Both the position numbers and the translations under genes were made by a program. Shown piece by piece: positions 1 to 8,211 of a DNA stretch of 23,030 nucleotides. This DNA is from an uncultured Lysobacteraceae bacterium. GTDB taxonomy: Bacteria > Pseudomonadota > Gammaproteobacteria > Xanthomonadales > Xanthomonadaceae. The stretch lies in NCBI GenBank assembly GCA_946480825.1, contig CAMLLG010000062.1, positions 1 to 23,030 on the forward strand, written 5' to 3'. Each line of letters starts with the position of its first letter. The first letter of the stretch is position 1. The notes below the pieces were generated by a model. It saw only the letters and a list, made by a program, of their open reading frames with translations, was not told the DNA's origin and searched no databases.

Positions 1-655
<655 letters not shown>

Positions 656-716
656 GATGGTGTCGTCGTGTGTGTTGCGGCGGTTCGTGGGAAAGTCGCG
701 ATCGGTGCCGGGGCGC

Positions 717-1406
717 TCAGCTGCACACGCCTTCCCAGGCGAGTTTGCGGCGCTGGCCAGCGGCGTCGGCGACGTCGTAGCACTGTTCGTATTCGGACTC
801 GGCGAAGCTGGGCAGCGCGGGGCAGTCGAGCAGCGGGGCATCGAGCGCGGGCGGCGGCGCGTCGCCGGCTTCGAGCGTGCCGATCGCGCCGGTCGGGTCC
901 GTCCAGTACGCATGCGAAGCGTCGGTGCGGAACTGCAGGCGGTCGCCGTCCAGCGCGATCACTTCGGCTTCGTACGGCTTGCCCCAGCGTTTGATTTCCT
1001 TGCCGGCGGCGTCGTACTCGACCACGAAATCCGGCAGCAGCGCCTTGTCGTCGATCGGCATGGTTTCGACGCGCGCGACCGGCGATTCGCCGCAGGGGCC
1101 ACCCTCCCAGCGCACGACGCGGGGATCCTTGTCTGCGGCATCGCCCTGTGCAGTGAACGCGAACTCGTAAATCGCCGGTGCGACCGGGGCCGCGGGAGCT
1201 GCAGGCGTTGCCGGTGCAATGGCTTCCGCCGTCGCGGGCGCTTCGGTCGAGGTCGAAGCGGCGGCGGGCGGTGTCGCATCCTGCGTCGGCGCGGCGTCGT
1301 CCTGATTGCTGCAGGCGCCGAGGACCAGGCCCGCGCACAGCATCAGCAGACGCGGTTTGGACAAGGTGTTCGACAGCCTGCTCGACATCGTGTCGTTCCG
1401 GATCAT
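717..1406 (-). CDS. putative lipoprotein with four mature-domain cysteines, unknown function
   Basis: This 229-residue protein begins with a lipoprotein signal: a basic n-region, a hydrophobic stretch and the lipobox LVLGAC, which places the lipidated cysteine at residue 32. I chose the ATG at 1406 because GAGGA lies 8 bases upstream; in-frame ATGs at 1436 and 1388 are alternatives. Residues about 36-78 are an Ala/Pro/Thr-rich linker, followed by a globular domain of about 150 residues with Cys105, Cys195, Cys209 and Cys228, an even number that would allow two disulfides in the periplasm. I recognise no domain. It lies 49 bases after the small membrane protein and 61 bases before sufC, so it is probably transcribed with the suf genes, although nothing in it suggests an Fe-S role. 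Confidence 0.8.
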   Translation of the reverse strand: MIRNDTMSSRLSNTLSKPRLLMLCAGLVLGACSNQDDAAPTQDATPPAAASTSTEAPATAEAIAPATPAAPAAPVAPAIYEFAFTAQGDAADKDPRVVRWEGGPCGESPVARVETMPIDDKALLPDFVVEYDAAGKEIKRWGKPYEAEVIALDGDRLQFRTDASHAYWTDPTGAIGTLEAGDAPPPALDAPLLDCPALPSFAESEYEQCYDVADAAGQRRKLAWEGVCS

Positions 1407-1455
1407 GGTGTGCGTCCTCGTATGCATGGGTGTCATGGCGATGCGTTCGCTGCAG

Positions 1456-1701
1456 TCAGTCTGCATGGGTTGGCGACCAGCGCCACAGGCCCCAGGCCGC
1501 GACCAGCGCCCACACCGTTTCCAGCACCACGAACGGCATGAACCACACCAGCCACGCGGAGTAGCCGCAGAGCAGGGCGCCGACCATGTTCATGATCAGG
1601 AACATGCGCGAGTGTTCGGAGATCACCCGCCGCTGGTTGAGCACGAAGGCGATCAGCAGCGTCGAAACGCCGATCGTGCCGATGAGGTCGCTGGGGCTCA
1701 T
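1456..1701 (-). CDS. small three-helix membrane protein, CBU_0592-like family
   Basis: The 81-residue product has three hydrophobic segments at about residues 4-21, 33-52 and 54-73. The pattern of an N-terminal D-x-IG-x-IG start, a central MNM-x-GA-x-L-x-GY segment and a W-x-PFVVLE-x-VW segment resembles the CBU_0592 family of small inner-membrane proteins, whose function is not known. Its ATG at 1701 overlaps the stop codon of the ACT-domain gene as ATGA, so translation is probably coupled. A longer upstream reading in the same frame exists but only covers the neighbouring gene. It is placed inside the suf gene cluster, between sufB and sufC. Family assignment is from memory of the sequence pattern. 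Confidence 0.82.
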   Translation of the reverse strand: MSPSDLIGTIGVSTLLIAFVLNQRRVISEHSRMFLIMNMVGALLCGYSAWLVWFMPFVVLETVWALVAAWGLWRWSPTHAD

Positions 1702-2111
1702 GCCGGCAGGCCTTCGCCGAGCGCGTGCAGCGCACGCATCGCCTCCGCGCGGCGTTCCCACGGCACGAACAGATGATCGTGGTAATAGGCCGACACCGCG
1801 TTGCACGGAATCCCGCGGTCGGCGAGGGCGGTGGCGATCGCCGCCATCATGCCCACCGCGTCGAGACTGGAGTGGATGCGCAGGGTGATCTGCGCCCACC
1901 GCGCTTCCTGCATGGCGACATCGGCTTCGACCACCACGGTCAGGCCTTCGTCCTCGCGGAACAGCATGATCGCGTCGCCCGTTACCGGCGTATCCGCCAG
2001 TTGGGTGCGGATCGCGCGCGGTCGTTCCGCCAGCGTCGGCGCCAATCCGGCCAGCAGCCGCTGCAGATCGGTTTCGCCGGGGCTCGGCGATGCGGCGGAG
2101 ACGGCGTTCAT
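1698..2111 (-). CDS. ACT domain-containing protein (COG3602/DUF2241-like)
   Basis: The 137-residue protein has a first half with the pattern LLAGLAP-x-L and [12 protein letters not shown] (residues 19-26 and 51-62) and a second half with an ACT-type fold signature: [19 protein letters not shown] (80-98), then a segment ending in [10 protein letters not shown] (109-118). These match what I know of the COG3602 group of ACT proteins, which are thought to sense small ligands such as amino acids but have no assigned role. The ATG at 2111 overlaps the sufB stop as ATGA and its own stop overlaps the next ATG in the same way, so it sits in a tightly coupled run with sufB and the following membrane protein. 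There is no enzymatic domain attached. Confidence 0.88.
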   Translation of the reverse strand: MNAVSAASPSPGETDLQRLLAGLAPTLAERPRAIRTQLADTPVTGDAIMLFREDEGLTVVVEADVAMQEARWAQITLRIHSSLDAVGMMAAIATALADRGIPCNAVSAYYHDHLFVPWERRAEAMRALHALGEGLPA

Positions 2112-3601
2112 CCGACCGAACCTTCCAGCGAGACTTCCAGCAGTTTCTTGGCTTCCACCGCGAATTCCATCGGCAGTTCGCGGAACACCGAGCGGCAGAA
2201 CCCGTCGACGATCATCGACACCGCGTCTTCCTCGGCGATGCCGCGGCTGCGGCAATAGAACAACTGGTCATCGCTGATCTTGGAGGTGGTGGCCTCGTGC
2301 TCGACGGTCGCGCTCGGGTTCTTCACTTCCACGTACGGGAAGGTGTGCGCGCCGCAGCGCTTGCCGATCAGCAGGCTGTCGCACTGGGTGTGATTGCGCG
2401 CGCCCTCGGCGCCGCGTTCGATCTTCACCAGCCCGCGATAGCTGTTCTGGCCGCGGCCGGCGCTGATGCCCTTGCTGACGATCTTCGACTTGGTGCGCTT
2501 GCCGACGTGGATCATCTTGGTGCCGGTATCGGCCTGCTGGCGGTGATGGGTCAGCGCGACCGAATGGAACTCGCCGACAGAATCGTCGCCGATCAGCACG
2601 CAGGACGGATATTTCCAGGTGATCGCCGAACCGGTCTCGACCTGGGTCCAGCTGATCTTGCTGCGCGCGCCGCGGCATTCGCCGCGTTTGGTGACGAAGT
2701 TGTAGATGCCGCCGACGCCGTTCTCGTCGCCGGGATACCAGTTCTGCACCGTCGAGTACTTGATCTCGGCGTCTTCCAGCGCCACCAGCTCGACCACCGC
2801 CGCGTGCAGCTGGTTCTCGTCGCGCATCGGCGCGGTGCAGCCTTCGAGATAGCTGACGTGGCTCTTCTCTTCGGCCACGATCAGGGTGCGTTCGAACTGT
2901 CCGGTATTCATCGCATTGATGCGGAAGTACGTGCTCAGCTCCATCGGGCAGCGCACGCCCTTCGGAATGAACACGAAACTGCCGTCGGAGAACACCGCGG
3001 AATTCAGCGCCGCGAAGTAGTTGTCGCCCACCGGCACCACGCTGCCGAGGTAGCGCTTCACCAGTTCGGGATGGTCCTTGATGGCTTCCGACATCGAGCA
3101 GAACACGATGCCCTTCTCGGCCAGTTCCTTGCGGAAGGTGGTGCCGACGCTGACCGAGTCGAACACCGCGTCCACCGCCACGCCGGCCAGTTTCGCGCGC
3201 TCGTGCAGCGGCACGCCGAGCTTGTCGTAGGTGTCCAGCAGTTCCTTCGGCACGTCGTCGATCGACGCGTACTTCGGCCCCTTTGGCGCGGCGTAATAGC
3301 TGATCGACTGGAAATCGATCTCGGCGATCTGCAGCTTGGCCCAGTGCGGCGGCGTCATCGTCAGCCAGTGCCGATAGGCGGCGAGCCGCCATTCGGTCAT
3401 CCACTCGGGCTCTTCCTTTTTCGCCGAGAGGAAGCGGATGACCTCCTCGTTCAGGCCGGGCGGCAGGGTGTCGGTCTCGATGTCGGTGACGAAACCGGCG
3501 TCGTAGCGGCGGCCCAGTTGTTCGAGAATGCCCGCGTTCTGCACGGGCGCTTCCTGCACGGTGGCTTCGGTCTGTCGTTCGGGTGCGTTCATGCCGTTCA
3601 T
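2108..3601 (-). CDS. sufB: SufB, Fe-S cluster scaffold protein of the SUF system
   Basis: The 497-residue product is close to E. coli SufB (495) and is similar over its full length. The core beta-helix segment [12 protein letters not shown] places Cys407 and the later segment [10 protein letters not shown] places His435 and Glu436; these line up with E. coli Cys405, His433 and Glu434, which family studies link to sulfur transfer and cluster building. SufB pairs with SufC and SufD in the cytoplasm. I chose the ATG at 3601 because GAGG lies 8 bases upstream; this GAGG overlaps the TGA of the preceding Rrf2 gene, which ends 10 bases before the start. A longer in-frame reading upstream only overlaps that regulator. 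The 3' end overlaps the next gene. Confidence 0.98.
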   Translation of the reverse strand: MNGMNAPERQTEATVQEAPVQNAGILEQLGRRYDAGFVTDIETDTLPPGLNEEVIRFLSAKKEEPEWMTEWRLAAYRHWLTMTPPHWAKLQIAEIDFQSISYYAAPKGPKYASIDDVPKELLDTYDKLGVPLHERAKLAGVAVDAVFDSVSVGTTFRKELAEKGIVFCSMSEAIKDHPELVKRYLGSVVPVGDNYFAALNSAVFSDGSFVFIPKGVRCPMELSTYFRINAMNTGQFERTLIVAEEKSHVSYLEGCTAPMRDENQLHAAVVELVALEDAEIKYSTVQNWYPGDENGVGGIYNFVTKRGECRGARSKISWTQVETGSAITWKYPSCVLIGDDSVGEFHSVALTHHRQQADTGTKMIHVGKRTKSKIVSKGISAGRGQNSYRGLVKIERGAEGARNHTQCDSLLIGKRCGAHTFPYVEVKNPSATVEHEATTSKISDDQLFYCRSRGIAEEDAVSMIVDGFCRSVFRELPMEFAVEAKKLLEVSLEGSVG

Positions 3602-3611
3602 GGGAAGTGCC

Positions 3612-4061
3612 TCAGCCCGCCGACAACGCGACGGGAATGGTTTTGCGGGTCTGGGCGGCGACGGGGGGCGCCATGTCGGCGAGAGATACCCCGCGCAGCG
3701 CATCGGCGACGACATCGTTGATCCGCCGCCAGTTGGCGCGTGCGCCGCAGGAGTGTTCGATGCCGCACTGGCCGTCGTGCACGCTGCATTCGGTCATCGC
3801 CAGCGGGCCTTCCATCGCTTCGACGATCTCCACCAGCGAGATCTCCGTGGCCGGCCGCGCCAGGCGATAACCGCCGGCGGCGCCGCGAAAGGCCTGCACC
3901 AGCCCGGCCTGCGCCAGCGGTTTCAGCAGCTTGGCCACGGTCGGCGCCTCCAGGCCCGCGCGCTCGGCCAGACCGCTGGCGCTGAGCACGGCTTCGGGCG
4001 CACTGGCCAGGACGGTCAGCACCACGGTGGCGTAATCGGTGAGTCGGGTGACGCGGAGCAT
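3612..4061 (-). CDS. Rrf2-family regulator of the SUF operon (Xanthomonas-type SUF regulator)
   Basis: This 149-residue protein has an N-terminal winged-helix domain with the wing [11 protein letters not shown] at residues 60-70, followed by three cysteines, Cys92, Cys99 and Cys105 (spacing C-x6-C-x5-C). IscR has C-x5-C-x5-C, so a bound Fe-S cluster is likely. It fits the group described as the gammaproteobacterial SUF system regulator (TIGR02944), related to IscR. It is the first gene of the operon and would be expected to repress it when Fe-S supply is sufficient. The ATG at 4061 has no strong Shine-Dalgarno sequence but lies about 40 bases after a good promoter. A much longer upstream in-frame reading crosses that promoter and is not credible. 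A dyad over the -10 box suggests autoregulation. Confidence 0.93.
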   Translation of the reverse strand: MLRVTRLTDYATVVLTVLASAPEAVLSASGLAERAGLEAPTVAKLLKPLAQAGLVQAFRGAAGGYRLARPATEISLVEIVEAMEGPLAMTECSVHDGQCGIEHSCGARANWRRINDVVADALRGVSLADMAPPVAAQTRKTIPVALSAG

Positions 4062-4102
4062 GTCGGATGGCGGGCGGTGAGGCGCGCTGGCTTCAAACAG
4101 GA

Positions 4103-4122
4103 CCGAAATTGTACGCTTTCGG
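4103..4122. promoter_or_regulatory. candidate operator: inverted repeat over the -10 box
   Basis: CCGAAA (4103-4108) and TTTCGG (4117-4122) form a perfect 6-base dyad with an 8-base spacer. The dyad covers the TACAAT -10 box of the minus-strand promoter. A dimeric winged-helix protein such as the Rrf2 product of the first gene could bind here and block RNA polymerase. This is inferred from position; I do not match it to a known IscR site. Confidence 0.4.
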
Positions 4123-4136
4123 GCGCCCCGGCTCAA
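4108..4136 (-). promoter_or_regulatory. sigma70-type promoter of the rrf2-suf operon
   Basis: On the minus strand TTGAGC (4136-4131) and TACAAT (4113-4108) are separated by exactly 17 bases. Transcription would start near 4101, giving a leader of about 40 bases to the ATG at 4061. The match of both boxes and spacing makes this the best promoter in the window, but it is a prediction by eye. Confidence 0.65.
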
Positions 4137-4235
4137 CGCGTCGCTTTCGCGGACCTCCGTCGACGGCGCCGCCATCGCGGCACTCCCCCCGTGCGCCGAA
4201 TGACGGCTGTCACCCGCGATGGTTGACGACGGCCA

Positions 4236-4247
4236 ATCGCATGCGAT
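4236..4247. promoter_or_regulatory. 12-base perfect palindrome upstream of the small membrane protein gene
   Basis: ATCGCATGCGAT reads the same on both strands. It lies in the 237-base divergent gap, eight bases downstream of a TTGACG (4223-4228) that could be a plus-strand -35 box, although no good -10 follows. It is a possible operator or simply a chance palindrome. Confidence 0.3.
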
Positions 4248-4298
4248 GCGTGGCTGCGGAGAATGGGCGGCGTCCACTCCCGGACGCAGGAGATCACG

Positions 4299-4556
4299 AT
4301 GAACACCCGTACCGACACTCGCTTCGCAGGCAGCCCGCTTCGGACCACCCTGCAGAACAGCATCGGCGCACTGGTCGAACGCGCGGTCGCCGCGCCGTGG
4401 GGGGGCGAACGTTCGCGGTGGCCGCGCTGGCTGCTGGCCGCGGCCGCGATCTTCGTCGCATGGCGCATGTGGCGCGGTGCCAAGTCGTTGTTCTGGACCG
4501 TCTTCGGTCTGGGCATGGCGTTCTACTGGACCGGGATGTGGCATCGGCTGTTCTGA
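4299..4556 (+). CDS. small membrane protein, unknown function
   Basis: The 85-residue product has a polar N-terminal half (about 1-40) and two hydrophobic Trp-rich segments at about 42-57 and 62-80, joined by a basic turn RMWRGAK, so both ends probably face the same side of the inner membrane. The start at 4299 is well supported by AGGAG six bases upstream; an in-frame ATG at 4263 lacks this. I do not recognise the family. It is transcribed away from the suf operon and followed, about 100 bases later, by the SET-domain gene on the same strand. A hairpin directly after its stop may end or attenuate its transcript. Confidence 0.8.
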   Translation: MNTRTDTRFAGSPLRTTLQNSIGALVERAVAAPWGGERSRWPRWLLAAAAIFVAWRMWRGAKSLFWTVFGLGMAFYWTGMWHRLF

Positions 4557-4565
4557 CGCCAAGCC

Positions 4566-4585
4566 GTTGCGATGGCCGCCGCAAC
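4566..4585 (+). terminator. hairpin after the small membrane protein gene
   Basis: GTTGCG and CGCAAC form a 6-base stem with an 8-base loop, starting nine bases after the stop codon. There is no run of T after it, so it is a weak candidate terminator or an mRNA-end structure. Confidence 0.3.
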
Positions 4586-4655
4586 GATGTGCCGCGCCGG
4601 CCGGCATGGGCCATAATCGATGTCCACGCAACTTTCACCCGGAACCGTTCCCGCC

Positions 4656-5126
4656 ATGCCGAAGAAGAAGATCGTCGCCCGTCTTTCGTCCATCCACGGC
4701 AACGGCGTGTTCGCCGACGAGGCGATCCGCAAGGGCGAGCGGATCGTCCGCTACAGGGGCACGTTGCGCACGCATGCCGAAGTCGACGAGCTCTACGGCG
4801 ACGTGCAGGAGAACGGTCATACCTTCCTGTTCACGCTCAACGAAGACTATGTGCTCGACGCGAACGAGGGCGGCAACATCGCGCGCTGGATCAACCACAG
4901 CTGCACACCCAACTGCGAAGCGGTGCAGGAAGAAAACGCCAAGGGCAAAGCGCACAAGGACAAGATCTTCATCGAGGCGATCCGCGATATCGCGCCCGGC
5001 GAAGAGTTGACCTACAACTACGGCATCGTCCTGGACGAGCCGCACACCGCCAAGCTGAAGAAACTCTGGGGCTGCCGGTGCGGTGCGAAGAAGTGCACCG
5101 GGACGATGCTGCAGCCCAAGCGCTGA
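4656..5126 (+). CDS. stand-alone SET-domain protein with post-SET zinc motif, putative lysine methyltransferase
   Basis: The 156-residue protein is a minimal SET domain: IHGNGVFA (13-20), WINHSCTPNC (78-87) and ELTYNYG (117-123), the last two being the knot-forming motifs that bind S-adenosylmethionine and carry the catalytic Tyr. The C-terminus has a post-SET motif C-x-C-x4-C (Cys140, Cys142, Cys147), which with Cys83 normally binds one zinc. It is therefore complete and likely active; the substrate cannot be read from sequence. Bacterial SET proteins are known to act on ribosomal or DNA-binding proteins or, in pathogens, host proteins. No secretion signal is seen. I prefer the ATG at 4656 (MPKKKIV) over the in-frame ATG at 4620, because a CATAAT at 4612-4617 could be a -10 box whose transcript would start after 4620. 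Confidence 0.9.
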   Translation: MPKKKIVARLSSIHGNGVFADEAIRKGERIVRYRGTLRTHAEVDELYGDVQENGHTFLFTLNEDYVLDANEGGNIARWINHSCTPNCEAVQEENAKGKAHKDKIFIEAIRDIAPGEELTYNYGIVLDEPHTAKLKKLWGCRCGAKKCTGTMLQPKR

Positions 5127-5134
5127 GCCGCTCC

Positions 5135-5157
5135 GCGCCGGGCGTCTCGTCCGGCGC
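5135..5157 (+). terminator. hairpin downstream of the SET gene
   Basis: GCGCCGG (5135-5141) pairs perfectly with CCGGCGC (5151-5157) around a 9-base loop, starting nine bases after the SET stop codon. No T run follows, so it is at best a weak intrinsic terminator. Its right arm is part of a 15-base direct repeat. Confidence 0.35.
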
Positions 5158-5173
5158 GGCGTCTCGTCCGGCG
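5142..5173 (+). repeat. 15-base tandem direct repeat (period 17)
   Basis: GCGTCTCGTCCGGCG occurs at 5142-5156 and again at 5159-5173. The second copy could replace the first in pairing with the left arm of the hairpin at 5135, so two alternative stems are possible. The rest of the gap to 5306 has no other clear signal. Confidence 0.6.
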
Positions 5174-5305
5174 TGTTACCGCCAAGGTCCGCACAGCCCG
5201 TGTGACGGGAGATGCGCAGGGGCGGAAAGTTCCCGTGACTAAAGACAGTCGTCCCGCCGTGGCGACAGGCGCAGCATGCGCCCAACTTCACGACGGGAGA
5301 CCGCC

Positions 5306-7540
5306 ATGCGCGCTCTGTTCATCGCCGCTGCGGTCTCGATGGCGCCACCGGCGTTCGCCCTGGACATCGACGGCAGGCTCGACGAGGCCGAATGGTCGCA
5401 GGCGCAGCGCGTCGACGATTTCCGCATGACCCAGCCGCTGACGCGGGAACCCAGCCGGCATCGCACCGAAGCCCTGTACATGGCCACCGCCGATGGTCTC
5501 GCGGTGGCGTTCCGCAATCTGCAGCCGGCCGATGTGCCGCGCACCCGCCAGCGTTTCCAGCGCGACAACAACGGCAACGTCGATCGCGTGAACGTCTACG
5601 TCGACTTCGACGGCGACGGCCGCAGCGGCTACAACTTCATGGTCGCGCTGTCGAACGGCATCGCCGACAGCACGATCAGCAACGAGAACCAGTTCAACGG
5701 CGATTGGGACGGCAACTGGTCGCACGCGGTGGCCGAAGACGAGCACGGCTGGTCCGCGGAAATGCTGATCCCCTGGCACATCGCGCCGATGCGCGCCGAC
5801 GCCGGCGGCAAACGCACGATCGGCATCGCCTTCGACCGCGTGGTCGGCGAAAGCAACGAGCGCATGGCCTGGCCGGCGATCAGTTTCAACGAGCAGCGCT
5901 ATCTCAGCGTCCTGAACAAGGTCGAGGTCCCGCAGTTCAGCCAGTCGCTGCTGGCGATCACCCCGTACGTCGTCGGGTTGGTCGACAACGTCGACGGCAA
6001 GGCCGACATCGACGCCGGCGTCGATCTGTTCTGGAAGCCGAGCGGCCAGTTCCAGCTCAGTGCCACGCTCAACCCGGATTTCGGCCAGGTGGAGAGCGAC
6101 GGCATCGTCGTCAACTTCGGTGCGATCGAAACCTTCTTCGGCGACAAGCGTCCGTTCTTCACCGAGAATCAGGTCTATTTCGAAGTGCCGTTCGGCTCGC
6201 TCGGCAATGCCCAGCAATTGATCTATACCCGTCGCGTCGGCGCGCAGGCGGACGACGGCAGCGGCGCGGGCGACGTCGCCGCCGCGGTCAAGATCAACGG
6301 CAGCGCCGGCGGCTTCGGTTACGGCGTGTTCGCCGCCACCGAAGGCGACAGCGCCGGCCGCGATTTCTACGCGCTGCGCGCGACACGCGATTTCCAGGGA
6401 CAGGGCCTCGGCGCCATGGTCACGCACGTGAACCGGCCGTTCCTCGATCGAGAGGCGACCGTGTTCGCGCTCGATCACCGCTGGTCGCCGAACGACAAGT
6501 GGAACATCCGCAGCAATCTTGTCGGTTCCAGCATCCGCCAGCGCGGCGACACCGTCCGCGATACCGGCGGTCAGCTGCGGATCGATCATCAGATCGACGA
6601 CGCCTGGCGCCAGCAGCTCTATCTGCTGCACACCGGCGGCGATCTGCAGTTGAACGATTTCGGCTTCCTCGACCGCAACAACTTCAATTACGCCCGCTAC
6701 GAACTGTCCCGGCGGATCACCGCGTTGTCGGAAGCCTCACCATTCGCCTCTCACCAGTGGCGCTACGCGGTCTCGCGCCGGGTCAACGACGACGGCGTGA
6801 AGATCGCCGATGCCTTCGCGATCAACCGCTACAGCGAACGCCGCGACGGTGGCAATCAATTTCTGGAGATCGCCGGCTGGACGCCGGGATACGACGATCT
6901 GATCACCCGCGGCCACGGTGCGGTGAAGCATCCGGGACGACTGTTCGGGTTCGCCGAGCGTTTCGTCCCGAAGAAGAAGCATTGGTCGCTGTACGCCAAC
7001 CTGCGTTACGGCGCCGAAGGACTGGGGGGATTGGATCGCGGCGCGTGGACCGCATACGTCGAGCCATCCTATGCGGTCAATGACGACCTGAGTTTCTTCG
7101 CTGGCCTGGAAGTGCAGCGCAATCCCGATTGGCTGCTGTGGCGCGGCGGCAATCTGCTCGGGACCTACGGGGCCGAGCAGGTGTTCCTCAACGCCGGCAG
7201 CGTCTGGCTGCTCGGTTCGAAGCAGGAACTGCGCGTTCGACTGGAGGCGTTGGGGCTCGACGCCGAAGCCAAGCGCGCGTGGCGCGTCGCGGCCGACGGC
7301 ACGCCGGTGCGCAGCGCCGATGCGATCGACGATTTCGCGCTGCGCAATCTCGGGTTCCAGGTGCGCTATCGCTACGAATTCGCGCCGTTGTCCTATCTCT
7401 ATCTGGCCTACGTCCGCGGCGGTGCGAGGTTCGACGCGGGCGCCGGCCCGTACTCGGCCGGCGAGGAATTCGGCAGCGCGTTCGATCTGCGCGACAGCGA
7501 ACAGCTGCTGCTGAAGCTGTCCTACCGGTTCGAGATCTGA
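5306..7540 (+). CDS. outer-membrane beta-barrel protein, CBM9-like N-domain plus DUF5916
   Basis: The 744-residue protein has a signal peptide (residues 1-18, cleavage after AFA). Residues about 20-205 resemble the family-9 carbohydrate-binding-like domain that opens DUF5916 proteins (LDIDGRLDEAEWSQA). From about 220 a beta-barrel follows; the hallmark is NPDFGQVESD and then ETFFGDKRPFF (275-285), and the protein ends in YRFEI, with an aromatic residue near the C-terminus as in outer-membrane barrels. The start at 5306 has GGAG six bases upstream; an in-frame ATG at 5276 does not. Function is unknown in the family; proposals include surface glycan or envelope roles. A DxDxDG motif lies at 100-105. 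It is monocistronic, convergent with the DUF1439 gene 22 bases away. Confidence 0.9.
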   Translation: MRALFIAAAVSMAPPAFALDIDGRLDEAEWSQAQRVDDFRMTQPLTREPSRHRTEALYMATADGLAVAFRNLQPADVPRTRQRFQRDNNGNVDRVNVYVDFDGDGRSGYNFMVALSNGIADSTISNENQFNGDWDGNWSHAVAEDEHGWSAEMLIPWHIAPMRADAGGKRTIGIAFDRVVGESNERMAWPAISFNEQRYLSVLNKVEVPQFSQSLLAITPYVVGLVDNVDGKADIDAGVDLFWKPSGQFQLSATLNPDFGQVESDGIVVNFGAIETFFGDKRPFFTENQVYFEVPFGSLGNAQQLIYTRRVGAQADDGSGAGDVAAAVKINGSAGGFGYGVFAATEGDSAGRDFYALRATRDFQGQGLGAMVTHVNRPFLDREATVFALDHRWSPNDKWNIRSNLVGSSIRQRGDTVRDTGGQLRIDHQIDDAWRQQLYLLHTGGDLQLNDFGFLDRNNFNYARYELSRRITALSEASPFASHQWRYAVSRRVNDDGVKIADAFAINRYSERRDGGNQFLEIAGWTPGYDDLITRGHGAVKHPGRLFGFAERFVPKKKHWSLYANLRYGAEGLGGLDRGAWTAYVEPSYAVNDDLSFFAGLEVQRNPDWLLWRGGNLLGTYGAEQVFLNAGSVWLLGSKQELRVRLEALGLDAEAKRAWRVAADGTPVRSADAIDDFALRNLGFQVRYRYEFAPLSYLYLAYVRGGARFDAGAGPYSAGEEFGSAFDLRDSEQLLLKLSYRFEI

Positions 7541-7562
7541 CGCCGGTCGTGCCGCAGGCCGA

Positions 7563-8141
7563 TCATCGATCGAGCTTGATGATTACGCGGCCGTCCTGGA
7601 TCAGGGTGCCGGCGATCCGGCGCGAGCCGAGCTTGTCCTGCAGGTCGGCGTCGAGTCCGTAGACCGGTTCGTTGCGCGCGTACTCGCGCAGCCAGCCGTT
7701 GATCAGATCCCGGCCGGTGGCGTTCATGCGCCCGCCCAGCAGCGGCAGTTCCGCCGACTCCAGCTCCGGCTCTTCCAGATACAGCGCGTTGGTGCGGGTG
7801 TCGTAGCGTAGGCCGCTGGTGATCGCGAAATGTCCGGCGGTGCGGTCGCTGCGCATGCCCAGTCCGTCGACGCCGACGTCGAAATCCAGGTGCAGCCGGG
7901 TGCTGTCGTCGGGCAACGCGATCCGCGGATTCATCACGGCAAGGTCGAGCAGGCCCGCGAGCCGTTCGTACCGGCGCGGATAATGGCGGTCGAGCTGGGC
8001 CTGCAACTGCGGTGCGGTGAACGCGATCTGGTTGCCGAGCATCGCCTGCGCGGTGTCCAGCGCAGCGCAACCGGAGAGGATCGCGACGCTGCCCGCGAGG
8101 ACGGCGAATCGCAGGAAGATGCGGCGGCGTGGGTCGGTCAT
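7563..8141 (-). CDS. DUF1439 lipoprotein, YceB-like
   Basis: This 192-residue protein starts with MTDPRRR, a hydrophobic segment and the lipobox ILSGC, giving a lipidated Cys25. The rest looks like DUF1439: FTAPQLQAQLDRHYPRRYERL early in the mature part, then ITSGLRYDTRTNALYLEEPEL in the middle and a C-terminus ending in DGRVIIKLDR. E. coli YceB is the named relative, with a tubular lipid-binding-like fold but no firmly known role; it would sit in the envelope. The ATG at 8141 has GGAG nine bases upstream; longer in-frame readings run into the gene before it. It lies 70 bases after the Cdd1-like gene on the same strand and may be co-transcribed with it. Confidence 0.87.
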   Translation of the reverse strand: MTDPRRRIFLRFAVLAGSVAILSGCAALDTAQAMLGNQIAFTAPQLQAQLDRHYPRRYERLAGLLDLAVMNPRIALPDDSTRLHLDFDVGVDGLGMRSDRTAGHFAITSGLRYDTRTNALYLEEPELESAELPLLGGRMNATGRDLINGWLREYARNEPVYGLDADLQDKLGSRRIAGTLIQDGRVIIKLDR

Positions 8142-8211
8142 GGCGTTGCGCTCCGGATAATTCCGTGAAGCATAGGTTCGATCGGTGAGCGGCGGGTGAT
8201 CCGCGTCGCGC

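Noticed and set aside
1433..1735. 100-codon minus-strand open frame overlapping the CBU_0592-like gene
   Set aside because: It is in another frame over the same bases; the 1456-1701 frame has clear membrane helices, family pattern and an ATGA overlap with its neighbour.
2090..3721. 543-codon open frame on the plus strand
   Set aside because: Antisense to sufB; His/Ala/Asp-rich mirror translation.
4223..4252. plus-strand promoter with TTGACG as -35 box
   Set aside because: The -35 box is good but the sequence 17 bases later (ATGCGT) is not a convincing -10 box, so I did not list it as a promoter.
5175..5305. possible riboswitch or ECF-sigma promoter in front of the DUF5916 gene
   Set aside because: I looked for c-di-GMP and cobalamin riboswitch cores and saw none; a GGAAAG followed by a GTC is too loose to call an ECF promoter.
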